Position numbers and translations under genes: made by a program
Notes under the pieces: generated by a model
What the model was told of the DNA's origin: nothing
Database searches by the model: none
Seen by the model: the letters and a program-made list of their open reading frames with translations, nothing else
Assembly (NCBI GenBank): GCA_030749035.1
Contig: JASMKV010000262.1
Location: 1-48,076, forward strand
DNA length: 48,076 bases
Direction: 5' to 3'
Source: Myxococcota bacterium
GTDB taxonomy: Bacteria > Myxococcota > XYA12-FULL-58-9 > JASMKV01
Part shown: piece after piece, positions 17,387-26,766 of the stretch
Position numbering within the stretch: position 1 is the first letter of the stretch
Layout: each line of letters opens with the position of its first letter

Positions 17387-17950
17387 TTAAAAATCGAGCA
17401 GTTCGTTTTCTTTTTTCGCGATGATTTCATCAATGCTTTTGTTGCCCGCGTCGGTCACCTGCTGCACTTTTTCAAGGGCTTTTTTAAGATCATCTTGTGA
17501 GATCTCTTTCTCTTTTTCAAGCTCTTTGAGAAAGTCATTCGCATCTCGTCTATGATTTCGCAAAGAAATTCGACTGTCTTCCGCTCTTTGCTTAACCTGT
17601 TTTGCCAATTCTTTACGTCTTTCTTCGGTCAGGGCAGGAATGGGTAAGCGAATCATTTCGCCATCATTTTGGGGAGTGATGCCAATTTCGGCGCCCATAA
17701 TCGCTTTTTCGACTTCAGCGATAATCGATTTGTCCCAAGGTTTAACGGTAATCAGCCGTGCATCTGCAACATTGACATTGGCCACTTGGTTAAGTGGGCT
17801 CATGGAGCCAAAATAGTCAACGCGCACACCATCAAGGATGGCCGCATTGGCTCGACCGGTTCGCATTTTCCCTAAATCGCCTTTTAATGCATTTAAGGTC
17901 GCATCGATTTGGCCTTTAAGCTCAGCGTATACATCATCGATTGCACTCAT
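17387..17950 (-). CDS. frr: Ribosome recycling factor
   Basis: Splits post-termination ribosomes together with EF-G. The 187-residue protein has the standard KMRTGRANAAILDGVRVDYFGS region, LPIPALTEERRKELAKQVK, and a C-terminal three-helix bundle ending ENELLDF. A strong AAGGAGA lies 5 nt before the ATG. It follows pyrH by 30 nt, as in most bacteria. Confidence 0.98.
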   Translation of the reverse strand: MSAIDDVYAELKGQIDATLNALKGDLGKMRTGRANAAILDGVRVDYFGSMSPLNQVANVNVADARLITVKPWDKSIIAEVEKAIMGAEIGITPQNDGEMIRLPIPALTEERRKELAKQVKQRAEDSRISLRNHRRDANDFLKELEKEKEISQDDLKKALEKVQQVTDAGNKSIDEIIAKKENELLDF

Positions 17951-17980
17951 GGTTTCTCCTTACAAATTTATATTGCGTCT

Positions 17981-18718
<738 letters not shown>

Positions 18719-18747
18719 CTAATCTATGGGATTTTTGGCGCTGCGGC

Positions 18748-18776
18748 TGTATCGCTCTCAACGTAAGGCGTGTCAA
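18748..18776 (-). promoter_or_regulatory. Probable promoter of the pyrH operon
   Basis: Minus-strand TTGACA (18776-18771) is followed after exactly 17 nt by GATACA (18753-18748), about 40 nt upstream of the pyrH ATG. The -35 is perfect and the -10 matches half of consensus. A TATAAT on the same strand at 18808-18803 lies in this divergent region too, but it lacks a good -35. Confidence 0.5.
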
Positions 18777-18891
18777 GGTGCCCCGGTCGCAAAAAACTAC
18801 GGATTATAGGGTAAAAATATCTCCTTTGATTTGGTGGCTGGATCTAGGGCTTCGATTCGCATAGAAGGGTTATTCGAGAGGAAGGCAAACT

Positions 18892-20511
18892 GTGTCATAT
18901 CTGGTTTTAGCACGTAAATATAGACCGCCTGGTTTTGAAGATATCGTTGGTCAGGAACATATCGTCCAGACCTTAGAGAATGCGATTAAGCTTGAACGGG
19001 TGCATCATGCATTTCTATTTACAGGACCTCGTGGTGTGGGAAAGACGACCACGGCCAGGGTCTTGGCCAGGACATTGGGCTGTGATGATTTAGATGTTGT
19101 TGAAGTTGACGCAGCGTCGAACAGCGGTGTGGATAATGTTCGTGAACTTTGTGAAAACGTACGCTACCGGCCGACAAAAGGTGCCTATAAAGTTTATATT
19201 ATCGATGAGGTGCATATGCTGAGCCAAGCAGCCTTTAATGCACTTTTAAAAACCCTTGAAGAGCCCCCCTCGCATGTGAAATTTATTTTTGCGACCACGG
19301 AGCCGCATAAGATTCCGGCGACAATTTTATCCCGTTGTCAGCGATTCGATTTCCGTCGTGTTTCAGCCGAAGTATTAACGACGCATTTAAAAAGCATTCT
19401 TAAAAAAGAGAAAGTAAAGGTTCCAGATAAGGCCTTAGGGCTTATTGTGCGTGAAGCCGAAGGCTCGGTGCGTGATGCGCTTTCTCTGCTGGATCAGGTG
19501 TTAAGTTTTGCTGATGGCAAAATTACGATGGATTCCGTTGAAGGTGCCCTTGGACTTTTAGAACATCAATTGATTGTCGATTTGGTCCAAGCTGTTTTAG
19601 ACAAGGATGCAGATAAGTTACTGGAAATTATTGCGCACATTGATGCTCGTGGGCATGACCTGTCGTCTGTGGCGCATTTAGTCCTTGCCCATCTTCGTGA
19701 TTTAATGGTGATGACTTTAACAAGTAAGCCGGACATGCGCGTGCTCGATCGCAGTGATAGTGAACTTAAGGTTCTTAAAAAACAAGCGGGGCAAACAAGC
19801 TCTGAAGATCTACAGCGTTACTTTCATGTGGCGACCAAAGCAGCCGATGACGTACAGCGCTCAGAACACCCGAAGCTTTCTTTGGAAATGGGCTTACTGA
19901 GCTTGCTGGCGATAGTGCCAACAACTTCTGTTGAAGTGTTGTTGAAAAAACTTGAGGAAGTCGGTGGTGCAGGGGGGACGCTAAGCGTTTCGGCAAAGCC
20001 GGCTTTCAAAGGGAAAAAAACAAACGCGCCAAGTGCGCCCAAAGCAGTTTTGGATAAGACAAAGGTACTTGAGGAAAGAGTGACTACGGCGAATATGGCA
20101 GAGGCACCGGTTTCCTGGGTGCGTTTTGTCGATCGGGTACGGGCAAAACGACCAGCTTTAGCGTCATTTTTAGAGCACGGTCGACCGATTGATTTTTCGC
20201 CCACCGGGGTCAAACTTAGTATTTCAAAAAAAACGTTTTACTGGGACGCTTTGCACGAACGAGACAATATCGATTTGATCCAGAATCTCTTAAAAGAGCA
20301 TTTTGACCAGGAAGTTTCCTGGCAGATTGTAGATGATGGTGAGAGCCCCAAGGCTGTTCAGACGATGGCGGAAAGTGCGAGTGCCGCAAAAAAAGACAAA
20401 AGACAAAAAGTGATAGACGATGCGCATGCCCATCCGGGTGTGCAAAATGTGATGGAAATATTGGGGGGAGAAGTTCAGGAAATTCGCCCATTAGATCCTG
20501 ATCTTGATTAA
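18892..20511 (+). CDS. dnaX: DNA polymerase III subunit gamma/tau, zinc module missing
   Basis: Clamp-loader ATPase of the replisome. It has Walker A GPRGVGKT (45-52), Walker B IIDEVH (103-108), the LLKTLEEPPSHVKFIFATTEPHKIPATILSRCQRF sensor and arginine-finger region, and a C-terminal half that fits domains III-V. The zinc module normally inserted after Walker A is gone: Cys64 is followed at once by DDLDVVEVDAASN, whereas the family has about 25 residues carrying three more zinc-binding Cys. The join is clean and in frame (19081-19084). The start is a GTG with GAGGAAGG upstream. The 539-residue length is otherwise tau-like. First gene of dnaX-ybaB-recR. Confidence 0.96.
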   Translation: MSYLVLARKYRPPGFEDIVGQEHIVQTLENAIKLERVHHAFLFTGPRGVGKTTTARVLARTLGCDDLDVVEVDAASNSGVDNVRELCENVRYRPTKGAYKVYIIDEVHMLSQAAFNALLKTLEEPPSHVKFIFATTEPHKIPATILSRCQRFDFRRVSAEVLTTHLKSILKKEKVKVPDKALGLIVREAEGSVRDALSLLDQVLSFADGKITMDSVEGALGLLEHQLIVDLVQAVLDKDADKLLEIIAHIDARGHDLSSVAHLVLAHLRDLMVMTLTSKPDMRVLDRSDSELKVLKKQAGQTSSEDLQRYFHVATKAADDVQRSEHPKLSLEMGLLSLLAIVPTTSVEVLLKKLEEVGGAGGTLSVSAKPAFKGKKTNAPSAPKAVLDKTKVLEERVTTANMAEAPVSWVRFVDRVRAKRPALASFLEHGRPIDFSPTGVKLSISKKTFYWDALHERDNIDLIQNLLKEHFDQEVSWQIVDDGESPKAVQTMAESASAAKKDKRQKVIDDAHAHPGVQNVMEILGGEVQEIRPLDPDLD

Positions 20512-20524
20512 AAGGACAAGTAGA

Positions 20525-20857
20525 ATGGATTTAAATAAATTGATGGATGCAGCTCGTCAAATGCAAGATGAGATGAGCAAGGCTAAAGAGCAACAAGTTG
20601 ACATGCGAATTTCAGGCGAGTCTGGCGGCGGTTTGGTGAAAGTTTTGATCAACGGTCTGCATGAAGTTTTGGAATTGAAAATAGATCCGAGCTTAATCAA
20701 AGATGAAGATTTGTCCATGCTTGAGGATTTAGTACGGGCAGCAATGAATCAGGCGAACTTAAAATTGGCCGATGAACTCAAAACCAGTCTTGGCGATGTG
20801 GCCTCTAAAATGGGATTGGATTTGGGCGGCATGGATTTTCCAGGTAATATGTCTTAA
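20525..20857 (+). CDS. ybaB: YbaB/EbfC family nucleoid-associated protein
   Basis: Small DNA-binding protein, 110 residues. MDLNKLMDAARQMQDEMSKAKEQ forms the N-terminal helix, then VKVLINGLHEVLELKIDPSLI, and DLVRAAMNQANLKLADE. The frame opens at a TTG at 20504, but the ATG at 20525 has an AGGA ribosome site and matches the family N-terminus. It lies in the conserved dnaX-ybaB-recR order; the spacing to recR is 2 nt. Confidence 0.94.
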   Translation: MDLNKLMDAARQMQDEMSKAKEQQVDMRISGESGGGLVKVLINGLHEVLELKIDPSLIKDEDLSMLEDLVRAAMNQANLKLADELKTSLGDVASKMGLDLGGMDFPGNMS

Positions 20858-20859
20858 GC

Positions 20860-21480
20860 ATGAAGCTCGATCCGATTGCGACATTACAGTTACAGCTGGC
20901 CCGTTTACCCGGCATTGGCCCGCGGTCGGCAGCACGTTTGGCCTTCTACATTATTAAAACGTCGCAGGCGCAGGGAAAAAATGCAAATTTGGCAGAAGAT
21001 TTGGCCCAATCTCTTCTGGATGTGCAAAAAGAGGTAAGACTCTGTAGAGAATGTCAGAATTTATGCACTGAGGAATATTGTTCTATTTGTCGTGATCCGA
21101 GGCGAGATCAATCTACGCTTTGTGTGGTTGAGGCGGTTCCCGATATGCAGGCTCTGGAGAAAAGTGGAACCTTTCGAGGTTTGTATCATGTCTTGCACGG
21201 CGTTTTAGCGCCCCTGGAAGGGGTGGGCCCTGAAGAGTTGAAGCTTGAATATTTATTGGATCGAACTAAAAATAAATCTGTTGAGGAAGTGATTATTGCA
21301 ACGAATGCAAATGTTGATGGAGATGCAACCGCATTGTATTTGGCTTCCTTGCTTGAGCCCCAGGAGCTTCGTATTACACGTTTGGCGATGGGGGTGCCTT
21401 TGGGTTCAGAGCTTGAATATTTGGATTCTGCGACTTTAAGTCGGGCGTTGCTCGAACGTAAAGACATGGTCAATACTTGA
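20860..21480 (+). CDS. recR: Recombination mediator RecR
   Basis: Works with RecF and RecO to load RecA at gaps. The 206-residue protein has the N-terminal helix-hairpin-helix (LARLPGIGPRSAARLAFYI), a zinc finger CRECQNLCTEEYCSIC (about 58-73), and a Toprim domain (LCVVEAVPDMQALEKSG, then YHVLHGVLAPLEGVGPEEL). The arrangement with dnaX and ybaB is standard. Confidence 0.97.
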   Translation: MKLDPIATLQLQLARLPGIGPRSAARLAFYIIKTSQAQGKNANLAEDLAQSLLDVQKEVRLCRECQNLCTEEYCSICRDPRRDQSTLCVVEAVPDMQALEKSGTFRGLYHVLHGVLAPLEGVGPEELKLEYLLDRTKNKSVEEVIIATNANVDGDATALYLASLLEPQELRITRLAMGVPLGSELEYLDSATLSRALLERKDMVNT

Positions 21481-21530
21481 TTATTCATAGATGTAGACAT
21501 AAGTTGCATTAAGTACCTTGGGGCGGATGC

Positions 21531-22127
21531 ATGTCGTTTATCAATTATAGTTCTAAAGAGATCAATTGTAAGCTTGTCTATTATGGTCCCGGTCTTGGCG
21601 GGAAAACCACCAATTTACAATATATCTATGAGCAGACCCAAGGTGAGCTGAAAGGGAAAATGATTTCTCTGGCGACTGAGACAGAACGCACTCTGTTTTT
21701 TGATTTTTTGCCCCTTTCTTTGGGCGAGATTCGCGGCTTTCAGACCCGCTTTCATTTGTATACGGTCCCCGGTCAGGTTTTTTATGACGCCAGTCGTAAA
21801 CTGATTTTAAAAGGCGTTGATGGGGTTATTTTTGTGGCGGACAGCCAGAGCGAGCGATTCGATGCGAATTTAGAGTCGATGGAGAATCTGCGGGTGAATT
21901 TATCGGAGCATGGCTACGATCTGGATTCGCTCCCCTTGGTTGTACAGTATAACAAAAGGGATCTGCCTTCGTCGATGGAAGTCGAAGAGCTACGAAAGCA
22001 TTTAAACCCACAAGGCGTGACCGATTTTGAAGCCATTGCGACACAAGGGCAGGGCGTGTTTGAGTCACTTAAAACCCTTGCAAAACAGGTTCTTGTAGCG
22101 CTTAAGAGTGAAGGTGACGAGCTCTAA
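21531..22127 (+). CDS. mglA: MglA-type Ras-like polarity GTPase
   Basis: Cytoplasmic GTPase of the MglA family, which sets cell polarity and controls gliding and type IV pilus motility in Myxococcus; close homologues occur in Bdellovibrio and relatives. The 198-residue protein has P-loop GPGLGGKT (19-26), the MglA-specific [52 protein letters not shown], and NKRD (141-144). The usual MglB roadblock partner (its GAP) is not next to it. The gene follows recR by 50 nt and ends before a hairpin, so it may be its own transcription unit. Confidence 0.93.
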   Translation: MSFINYSSKEINCKLVYYGPGLGGKTTNLQYIYEQTQGELKGKMISLATETERTLFFDFLPLSLGEIRGFQTRFHLYTVPGQVFYDASRKLILKGVDGVIFVADSQSERFDANLESMENLRVNLSEHGYDLDSLPLVVQYNKRDLPSSMEVEELRKHLNPQGVTDFEAIATQGQGVFESLKTLAKQVLVALKSEGDEL

Positions 22128-22149
22128 CAAAGGCCCCTAAGCTGCGGCT

Positions 22150-22170
22150 AAAGGCTTGCCGAGAGCCTTT
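22150..22170 (+). terminator. Terminator-like hairpin after mglA
   Basis: AAAGGCT (22150-22156) pairs perfectly with AGCCTTT (22164-22170) around a 7-nt loop, followed by CTTCT. It lies between mglA and ctaA. The U tail is weak. Confidence 0.5.
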
Positions 22171-22193
22171 CTTCTGGGTATAAGCGGCCACCG

Positions 22194-23126
22194 ATGATGC
22201 TCTTTCGTTACGCTATATTAACGGTATTTGTGACCTTTTTATTACTCCTGGCCGGTGGATTGGTGCATGCGACCGGCTCTTCCCTGGCTTGTCCGGATTG
22301 GCCCTTATGTTTTGGTGAAGTTTTCCCCAAGATGCAGGGCGGTGTCTTATACGAACATGGTCATCGGCTTATGGCGAGCCTTGTAGCCTTCTTAACTTTT
22401 GGTTTGGCATGTTGGTTATGGCGCAACGATCAAGGTGATAGGCCCATGCGTTATTTGGGGCTGGGCGCTTTTGTTTTGGTGCTTGCTCAGGCAGGTCTTG
22501 GCGGTTTGACAGTCATTTTTCGGTTGCCGCTTTTCGTTTCAGCCACACATTTGTCAGTGGCGATGTTCTTTTTTGGCCTTCTTGTCTATTTGACCTGTCG
22601 TATTTGTTATGGACCAAAGATACATGCGGGTGCTCAACATTCACGCGCCTGGCTGCTGATTGCGCTCATTGCAATCTACATACAAATTGTGCTTGGCGCT
22701 TTGGTGCGCCATACGGGCGCAGGTTTGGCATGTAATATCGATATTGTTTTGTGCAATGGTGCGTTCTGGCCAGACAATGGCCCTGGATTGTTGCATATGT
22801 TGCATCGTGTATGCGGATTTGCTGCAGGATTGGCTGTTTGCAAAGCGGCATGGGATGCTTATCGCTTAGGAAGTCAATTTCGTTCTGTGCGTATGCAAAT
22901 GCTTTCATTGGCGACTGTAGCCTTATTGCTCGTACAAATCTTATTGGGTTTCTTGACGCTGGTCACCTATATCGCCGTACCTTTTGTGACGGCCCATTTA
23001 GGTGGCGCAGCACTGCTCTTGATGACGCTCTTAATTCTTTACTTATGCGGCCCGGTTTGGCTTGAGGCCCCAAAAGAAAGTTCAGCGCCTTCGCAAAATT
23101 TAGAAGTTGCATCGGTGGGAACATAA
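22194..23126 (+). CDS. ctaA: Haem A synthase
   Basis: Oxidises the methyl group of haem O to make haem A for the aa3-type oxidase encoded nearby. The 310-residue, eight-helix membrane protein has H55/H57 in YEHGHRLMASL, ATHLSVAMFF, LLHMLHRVCGF and VTAHLGGAALL as haem-ligand histidines. Two cysteine pairs (LACPDWPLC and LACNIDIVLC) lie in the outer loops. ATGATG offers two adjacent starts. Its stop overlaps the ctaB start (TAATG). The five genes from ctaA to the dihaem cytochrome appear to form one plus-strand operon. Confidence 0.95.
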   Translation: MMLFRYAILTVFVTFLLLLAGGLVHATGSSLACPDWPLCFGEVFPKMQGGVLYEHGHRLMASLVAFLTFGLACWLWRNDQGDRPMRYLGLGAFVLVLAQAGLGGLTVIFRLPLFVSATHLSVAMFFFGLLVYLTCRICYGPKIHAGAQHSRAWLLIALIAIYIQIVLGALVRHTGAGLACNIDIVLCNGAFWPDNGPGLLHMLHRVCGFAAGLAVCKAAWDAYRLGSQFRSVRMQMLSLATVALLLVQILLGFLTLVTYIAVPFVTAHLGGAALLLMTLLILYLCGPVWLEAPKESSAPSQNLEVASVGT

Positions 23127-24013
23127 TGGCCAAGGCAATAAGTATACCGGTGAGTTCAGGCGGCGCACTTCGAGACTATATTAGCCTTACCAAGCCGCGC
23201 CTCTCTCTTTTTGTCCTCTTTACATGCGCGGTTGGAATTTGGTTTGCGCCCGGTGAGATCGATTTCATGCGTATGTTGGGGACACTTTGTTTAACGGCTC
23301 TTCTTGTTGGCTCAGCGAACGCATTTAATTGCTATCTCGAGCGAGATACAGACGCCTTGATGCAGCGGACACGCACGCGGGCGTTGCCTGATGGCCGATT
23401 AGAGCCCCGACCCGCATTTATTTTTGCATGTGTGACCGGCATGATTTCTTTTGGCGGGCTCTTTTTTGTGGCCAATAGTCTCACCGCTTTTGCCGGATTG
23501 TTGGCGCTCTTTACTTATGTTTGCTGCTATACGCCGATGAAACGCAAAACGACTTTGGCGCTTTATGTTGGCGCAATTCCAGGCGCGATGCCACCACTTA
23601 TGGGCTGGACAGCAGTCCAACCCCAGCTCGATCCAGGTGCGCTATGGCTTTTTGGACTTATGTTCTTTTGGCAAATTCCACATTTTTTAGCGATTTCTCT
23701 CTATTTGAAAAAAGATTATGACCGCGCCAGGTTGAAAGTTTTTTCAAATGTTTATGGAGAGCGTTTAACGATTGTGGCGGCGCTTATTTCTTCGATTGTG
23801 TTGCTTTTGGTCAGTTTGGTGCCAGTTTCTATAGGCTTAACAACTTCCGAATATGGTTTTGTGGCTGCGAGTGTTGGCGGGCTGCTGGTTCTGGTTGCCG
23901 CATTTGGTCTGAGTGAAAGAAAAAGTCAGGGCTGGGCGCGCTTGCTGTTTTTTAGCACGCTCTTTTATCTCTTTTGTATTTTTGCTGGGCTTTTGATTGG
24001 AAAAACAGGATGA
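23126..24013 (+). CDS. ctaB: Protohaem IX farnesyltransferase (haem O synthase)
   Basis: UbiA-family membrane prenyltransferase that adds farnesyl to haem B. The 295-residue protein has LTKPRLSLFVLFTCAVG, the first Asp-rich motif NAFNCYLERDTDALMQRTRTRALP, YTPMKRKTTLALYVGAIPGAMPPLMGW, and the second motif KKDYDRARLKVF. It overlaps ctaA by 1 nt and the following ABC ATPase by 4 nt (ATGA), so translation is coupled in both directions. Confidence 0.96.
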   Translation: MAKAISIPVSSGGALRDYISLTKPRLSLFVLFTCAVGIWFAPGEIDFMRMLGTLCLTALLVGSANAFNCYLERDTDALMQRTRTRALPDGRLEPRPAFIFACVTGMISFGGLFFVANSLTAFAGLLALFTYVCCYTPMKRKTTLALYVGAIPGAMPPLMGWTAVQPQLDPGALWLFGLMFFWQIPHFLAISLYLKKDYDRARLKVFSNVYGERLTIVAALISSIVLLLVSLVPVSIGLTTSEYGFVAASVGGLLVLVAAFGLSERKSQGWARLLFFSTLFYLFCIFAGLLIGKTG

Positions 24014-25005
24014 GTGCGCAAGGTGCCGTATTGGAAAACAGTGCTCCTGGTGCGGAGCAACGTCCAATCTACTTTCTTTTGCACGACCTGTCTTTAACCT
24101 TGGGTTTTCGTACCGTCTTAGATGGTGTGTCTTTTGATTTGCGACGTGGTGAAATTCTTGGTCTCTTGGGTCCCAATGGCTCAGGTAAAAGTTCTTTGTT
24201 GCGCTGTTTAACTGGACTCTACAAGCCAACGTGCTCCTTTAGTGTGGGCGGTGAGGCGATGCGTCCTGGATCCCAGGCTTTTCGGAGACAGCTGGGCGTG
24301 GTTTTTCAGCAGGATAGTTTAGACGAAAAATTGACCGCCCGTGAAAATTTACACTTGGCGGGAATGCTCTATGGGCTCAAAGTCGATGAGTCCAAGGAGC
24401 GTATTGCGGAACTCCTCTCTTTTGTGGAATTGGAAAGTCGTGCCAATGAAGCGGTGAAAACCTATTCAGGAGGTATGCGCAGACGTTTAGAATTGGCCAG
24501 GGCGCTCATTCACAATCCAAGTATTTTATTGCTTGATGAACCGACGACCGGCCTTGATCCTTATGCCTTTGAAAAGGTTTGGAGTCGATTAGAGGCCTTA
24601 CGCAAATTAAGAGGGTTAACCATTTTGCTCTCAACCCATCGATCGGATGAAGCGGAACGTTGCGATAGGCTTGCGGTGATGGATGAGGGGCGCATTTTGC
24701 GTTGCGATACTCCAGCACATTTACTGCAGCAAGTTGCAGGCGATGTGCTTATTGTGAAGGCGAAGCATTTAGAGTCTGTGGCGCGTGTGGTTGAGGAGCA
24801 ATTTGGTCTCACAGGTCGTATAGAGGATGAAAAGTATTTTCTCGAACAAGAACAAGGCCATGCATTTATCCCTGAACTCGCATCTTCTTTTGAAACAGGA
24901 GAACTCTTGTCGATAGAGCTGCGTCGCCCCAATCTCAATGATGTCTTTTTTCACGTGACTGGGCACAGCATGACTGTGCGCGAAGAGGAGGAGGCGCATG
25001 ATTAG
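24010..25005 (+). CDS. ABC-2 type transporter, ATP-binding subunit
   Basis: ATPase of 331 residues resembling the DrrA/NodI/CcmA group: Walker A GPNGSGKS (54-61), Q-loop VVFQQDSLDEKLTARENL, signature YSGGM (152-156), Walker B LLLDEP (173-178) and H210 in LSTHRSDEAERC. About 100 residues follow the ATPase domain. The ATG at 24010 overlaps the ctaB stop as ATGA; a longer reading from 23974 is unlikely. The substrate is unknown. Its place between haem A synthesis and a cytochrome c suggests a role in oxidase or cytochrome assembly, but this is inference. Confidence 0.92.
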   Translation: MSAQGAVLENSAPGAEQRPIYFLLHDLSLTLGFRTVLDGVSFDLRRGEILGLLGPNGSGKSSLLRCLTGLYKPTCSFSVGGEAMRPGSQAFRRQLGVVFQQDSLDEKLTARENLHLAGMLYGLKVDESKERIAELLSFVELESRANEAVKTYSGGMRRRLELARALIHNPSILLLDEPTTGLDPYAFEKVWSRLEALRKLRGLTILLSTHRSDEAERCDRLAVMDEGRILRCDTPAHLLQQVAGDVLIVKAKHLESVARVVEEQFGLTGRIEDEKYFLEQEQGHAFIPELASSFETGELLSIELRRPNLNDVFFHVTGHSMTVREEEEAHD

Positions 25006-25783
25006 TTGGTCTTTGGAGTGGGCCACAGTCAAAGCGCTTTGGCGACGTGATGTCTTGCGTTTTTGGCGTCAGCCTTCACGTATTGTAGGGGCTTTAGGGC
25101 AACCGATTATCTTTTGGCTTGTGATTGGCTCAGGTATGGCAACCACCTTCCAGCTTAAAGATGCAAATATTGGTTATATGGAATATTTCTACCCGGGCGT
25201 GGTGGTGATGGTTCTTCTTTTCTCTTCGATTTTTGCAAGTGTTTCCGTGATTGAAGACAGGCACCAGGGCTTTTTACAAGCGGTCATGGCGGGACCGGGC
25301 TCCAGAGCGGCCATGGTTTTGGGTAAATGTCTTGGTTCGAGCTCCGTGGCGCTTATTCAGGTTGCTGTCTTTATGGTCTTGGCGCCATTGGCAGGTTTTG
25401 TCTTTTCAGATGTGCAGTGGATTTCCATGTTTGCGATATTGATTTTTGCATCGTTGGGATTAACCGCATTGGGTTTTGGTATGGCCTGGTTTTTTGATTC
25501 TGTTCAGGCATATCATGCGATCCAAATGACTTTGCTGATGCCGCTCTGGGTTATTTCGGGCGCGATGTTTCCGGTCAACGATGGGCACCTTGCTTTTCGC
25601 CTTCTCGAACCCCTCAATCCGCTTGCTTATGCCGTCTCGGGCACCAGGCACGCTTTTTATGGTGGTCAAGCGCCGGGGCATTTAACCATTACTTCTTCGT
25701 TAGGGCTTGAAATTTTTTGTTTGGCATTTGTTTGCACACTTGCTTTTGCTGCGGCGGTTTGGGTTTGTGAGAAACGCCGCTAA
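24998..25783 (+). CDS. ABC-2 type transporter, permease subunit
   Basis: Membrane partner of the preceding ATPase, 261 residues with about six hydrophobic helices. ABC-2 family features are the N-terminal LWRRDVLRFWRQPSRIVGALGQPIIFWLVIGSG, the central EDRHQGFLQAVMAGPGSR loop, and the LMPLWVISGAMFPV...LEPLNPLAYAVSGTRHAFYG region typical of the DrrB group. It overlaps the ATPase gene by 8 nt. The substrate cannot be read from the sequence. Confidence 0.9.
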   Translation: MISWSLEWATVKALWRRDVLRFWRQPSRIVGALGQPIIFWLVIGSGMATTFQLKDANIGYMEYFYPGVVVMVLLFSSIFASVSVIEDRHQGFLQAVMAGPGSRAAMVLGKCLGSSSVALIQVAVFMVLAPLAGFVFSDVQWISMFAILIFASLGLTALGFGMAWFFDSVQAYHAIQMTLLMPLWVISGAMFPVNDGHLAFRLLEPLNPLAYAVSGTRHAFYGGQAPGHLTITSSLGLEIFCLAFVCTLAFAAAVWVCEKRR

Positions 25784-26594
25784 ATATTTTTTAAAGCATA
25801 TTTTGCGCACGATCTGTTTGAGTCTTGGTTTAAGCGCATGCACACAGGTTGGGGAGTCGCCCAAGATCGAAGGTGATCAGACTCTGGGCGGTCGTCAAAT
25901 TAGTGCACAACTTTTGAAGCGAGGTCAGGAAATCTATCTTGGCGCTTGCGCCTCTTGTCACGGTGTTAAAGGTGATGGTCGCGGCCCCGTTGGCTTGCAT
26001 CAAAACCCTCCACCTCGTGATTTGCGCCAGGGCATTATCAAATTTGCTTCCGTGCCGGTGGGGGAGTTGCCCACTGATGAAGATTTGGCACGCGTGGTTA
26101 AAAATGGCCTGCGGGGTACAGCGATGTTGGCTTGGCCTGTTGCTGATGCAGATATTAAAGCGGTTATTCAGTACATCAAGCTTTTTTCAAGCCGCTGGCA
26201 AAAAGAAAAAGCGGGCAAGCCTATTGTGGTGGGCAAAGATGTCTTTGCAGGAAAGCGCGAGCAGGCATTGAAGCTTGGTGAAGAACTCTATCACACCAAA
26301 GCGCAGTGCAGTTTATGCCACCCGGCGTTTAGTGCGACTTTTAAGCATGATGCGCTTAGAGATAAAGATAAGAGTGGGCAAGCGCGTGTCGATGATACTT
26401 CCGGCCATGCGACAAAATTTGGCAAGGATGTTTTAAGGGCAGGGGATAAATTAGAGGACATTTACCGTGCGGTGGCTGCAGGCGTTGGTGGAACTGCCAT
26501 GCCGAGTTGGTCAAATGCTTTAAGTGCCCAGGAGATCTGGGCTATAGCGTATTATGTTCAGGATTTAAATTTACGGGAAAACCAACGCCCATAA
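25767..26594 (+). CDS. Dihaem cytochrome c lipoprotein
   Basis: Periplasmic electron carrier anchored by a lipid: signal peptide with lipobox LSAC (lipidated C25), CASCH at 61-65 and CSLCH at 181-185. GTAMLAWP (about 118-125) and GTAMPSW downstream of the two haems are likely Met-ligand segments. The start chosen is the GTG at 25767, within the permease gene, because it gives a proper lipoprotein signal; the longer TTG reading from 25707 adds an unconvincing N-terminus. A paralogue of the same design lies on the opposite strand at 26767-27699. It ends 37 nt inside the small membrane-protein gene that runs the other way. Confidence 0.88.
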   Translation: MRNAAKYFLKHILRTICLSLGLSACTQVGESPKIEGDQTLGGRQISAQLLKRGQEIYLGACASCHGVKGDGRGPVGLHQNPPPRDLRQGIIKFASVPVGELPTDEDLARVVKNGLRGTAMLAWPVADADIKAVIQYIKLFSSRWQKEKAGKPIVVGKDVFAGKREQALKLGEELYHTKAQCSLCHPAFSATFKHDALRDKDKSGQARVDDTSGHATKFGKDVLRAGDKLEDIYRAVAAGVGGTAMPSWSNALSAQEIWAIAYYVQDLNLRENQRP

Positions 26595-26752
26595 AAGAGG
26601 CCAAGAACGCCAAAGCACAACCCGGCAATTCCACTGGCCAGAGCGCCAGTATTAGCCTTAGCGCTATAACCATGAAAGCCATAAGCCATCATGATCAAGG
26701 AAAAGATCATCACAACAGCAATAAATATTTTATGCAGTGTATAAAGACGCAC
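26558..26752 (-). CDS. Small two-helix membrane protein, unrecognised
   Basis: A 64-residue product from a GTG start 15 nt downstream of the dihaem cytochrome on the minus strand. It has two hydrophobic helices (about 8-27 and 35-54) separated by a short loop, and a basic end GRWFSRKFKS. The position as last gene of the oxidase operon and the clean membrane profile support it as real. I do not recognise the family. The ribosome site is poor, and its 3' end overlaps the convergent cytochrome gene by 37 nt. Confidence 0.5.
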   Translation of the reverse strand: MRLYTLHKIFIAVVMIFSLIMMAYGFHGYSAKANTGALASGIAGLCFGVLGLFYGRWFSRKFKS

Positions 26753-26766
26753 TATGATTCAATCAA

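Noticed and set aside
20387-20394. A7 run late in dnaX that could act as a slippery site for making a gamma-type short product
   Set aside because: It lies only about 40 codons before the natural stop. A -1 shift does not meet a stop soon; a +1 shift ends within a few codons but would trim only the tail. No stem-loop follows. It does not resemble the known gamma/tau sites.
23974-24009. Longer N-terminus for the ABC ATPase
   Set aside because: It would lie wholly inside ctaB and adds hydrophobic residues not seen in this family, while the ATG at 24010 forms the common ATGA overlap with the ctaB stop.
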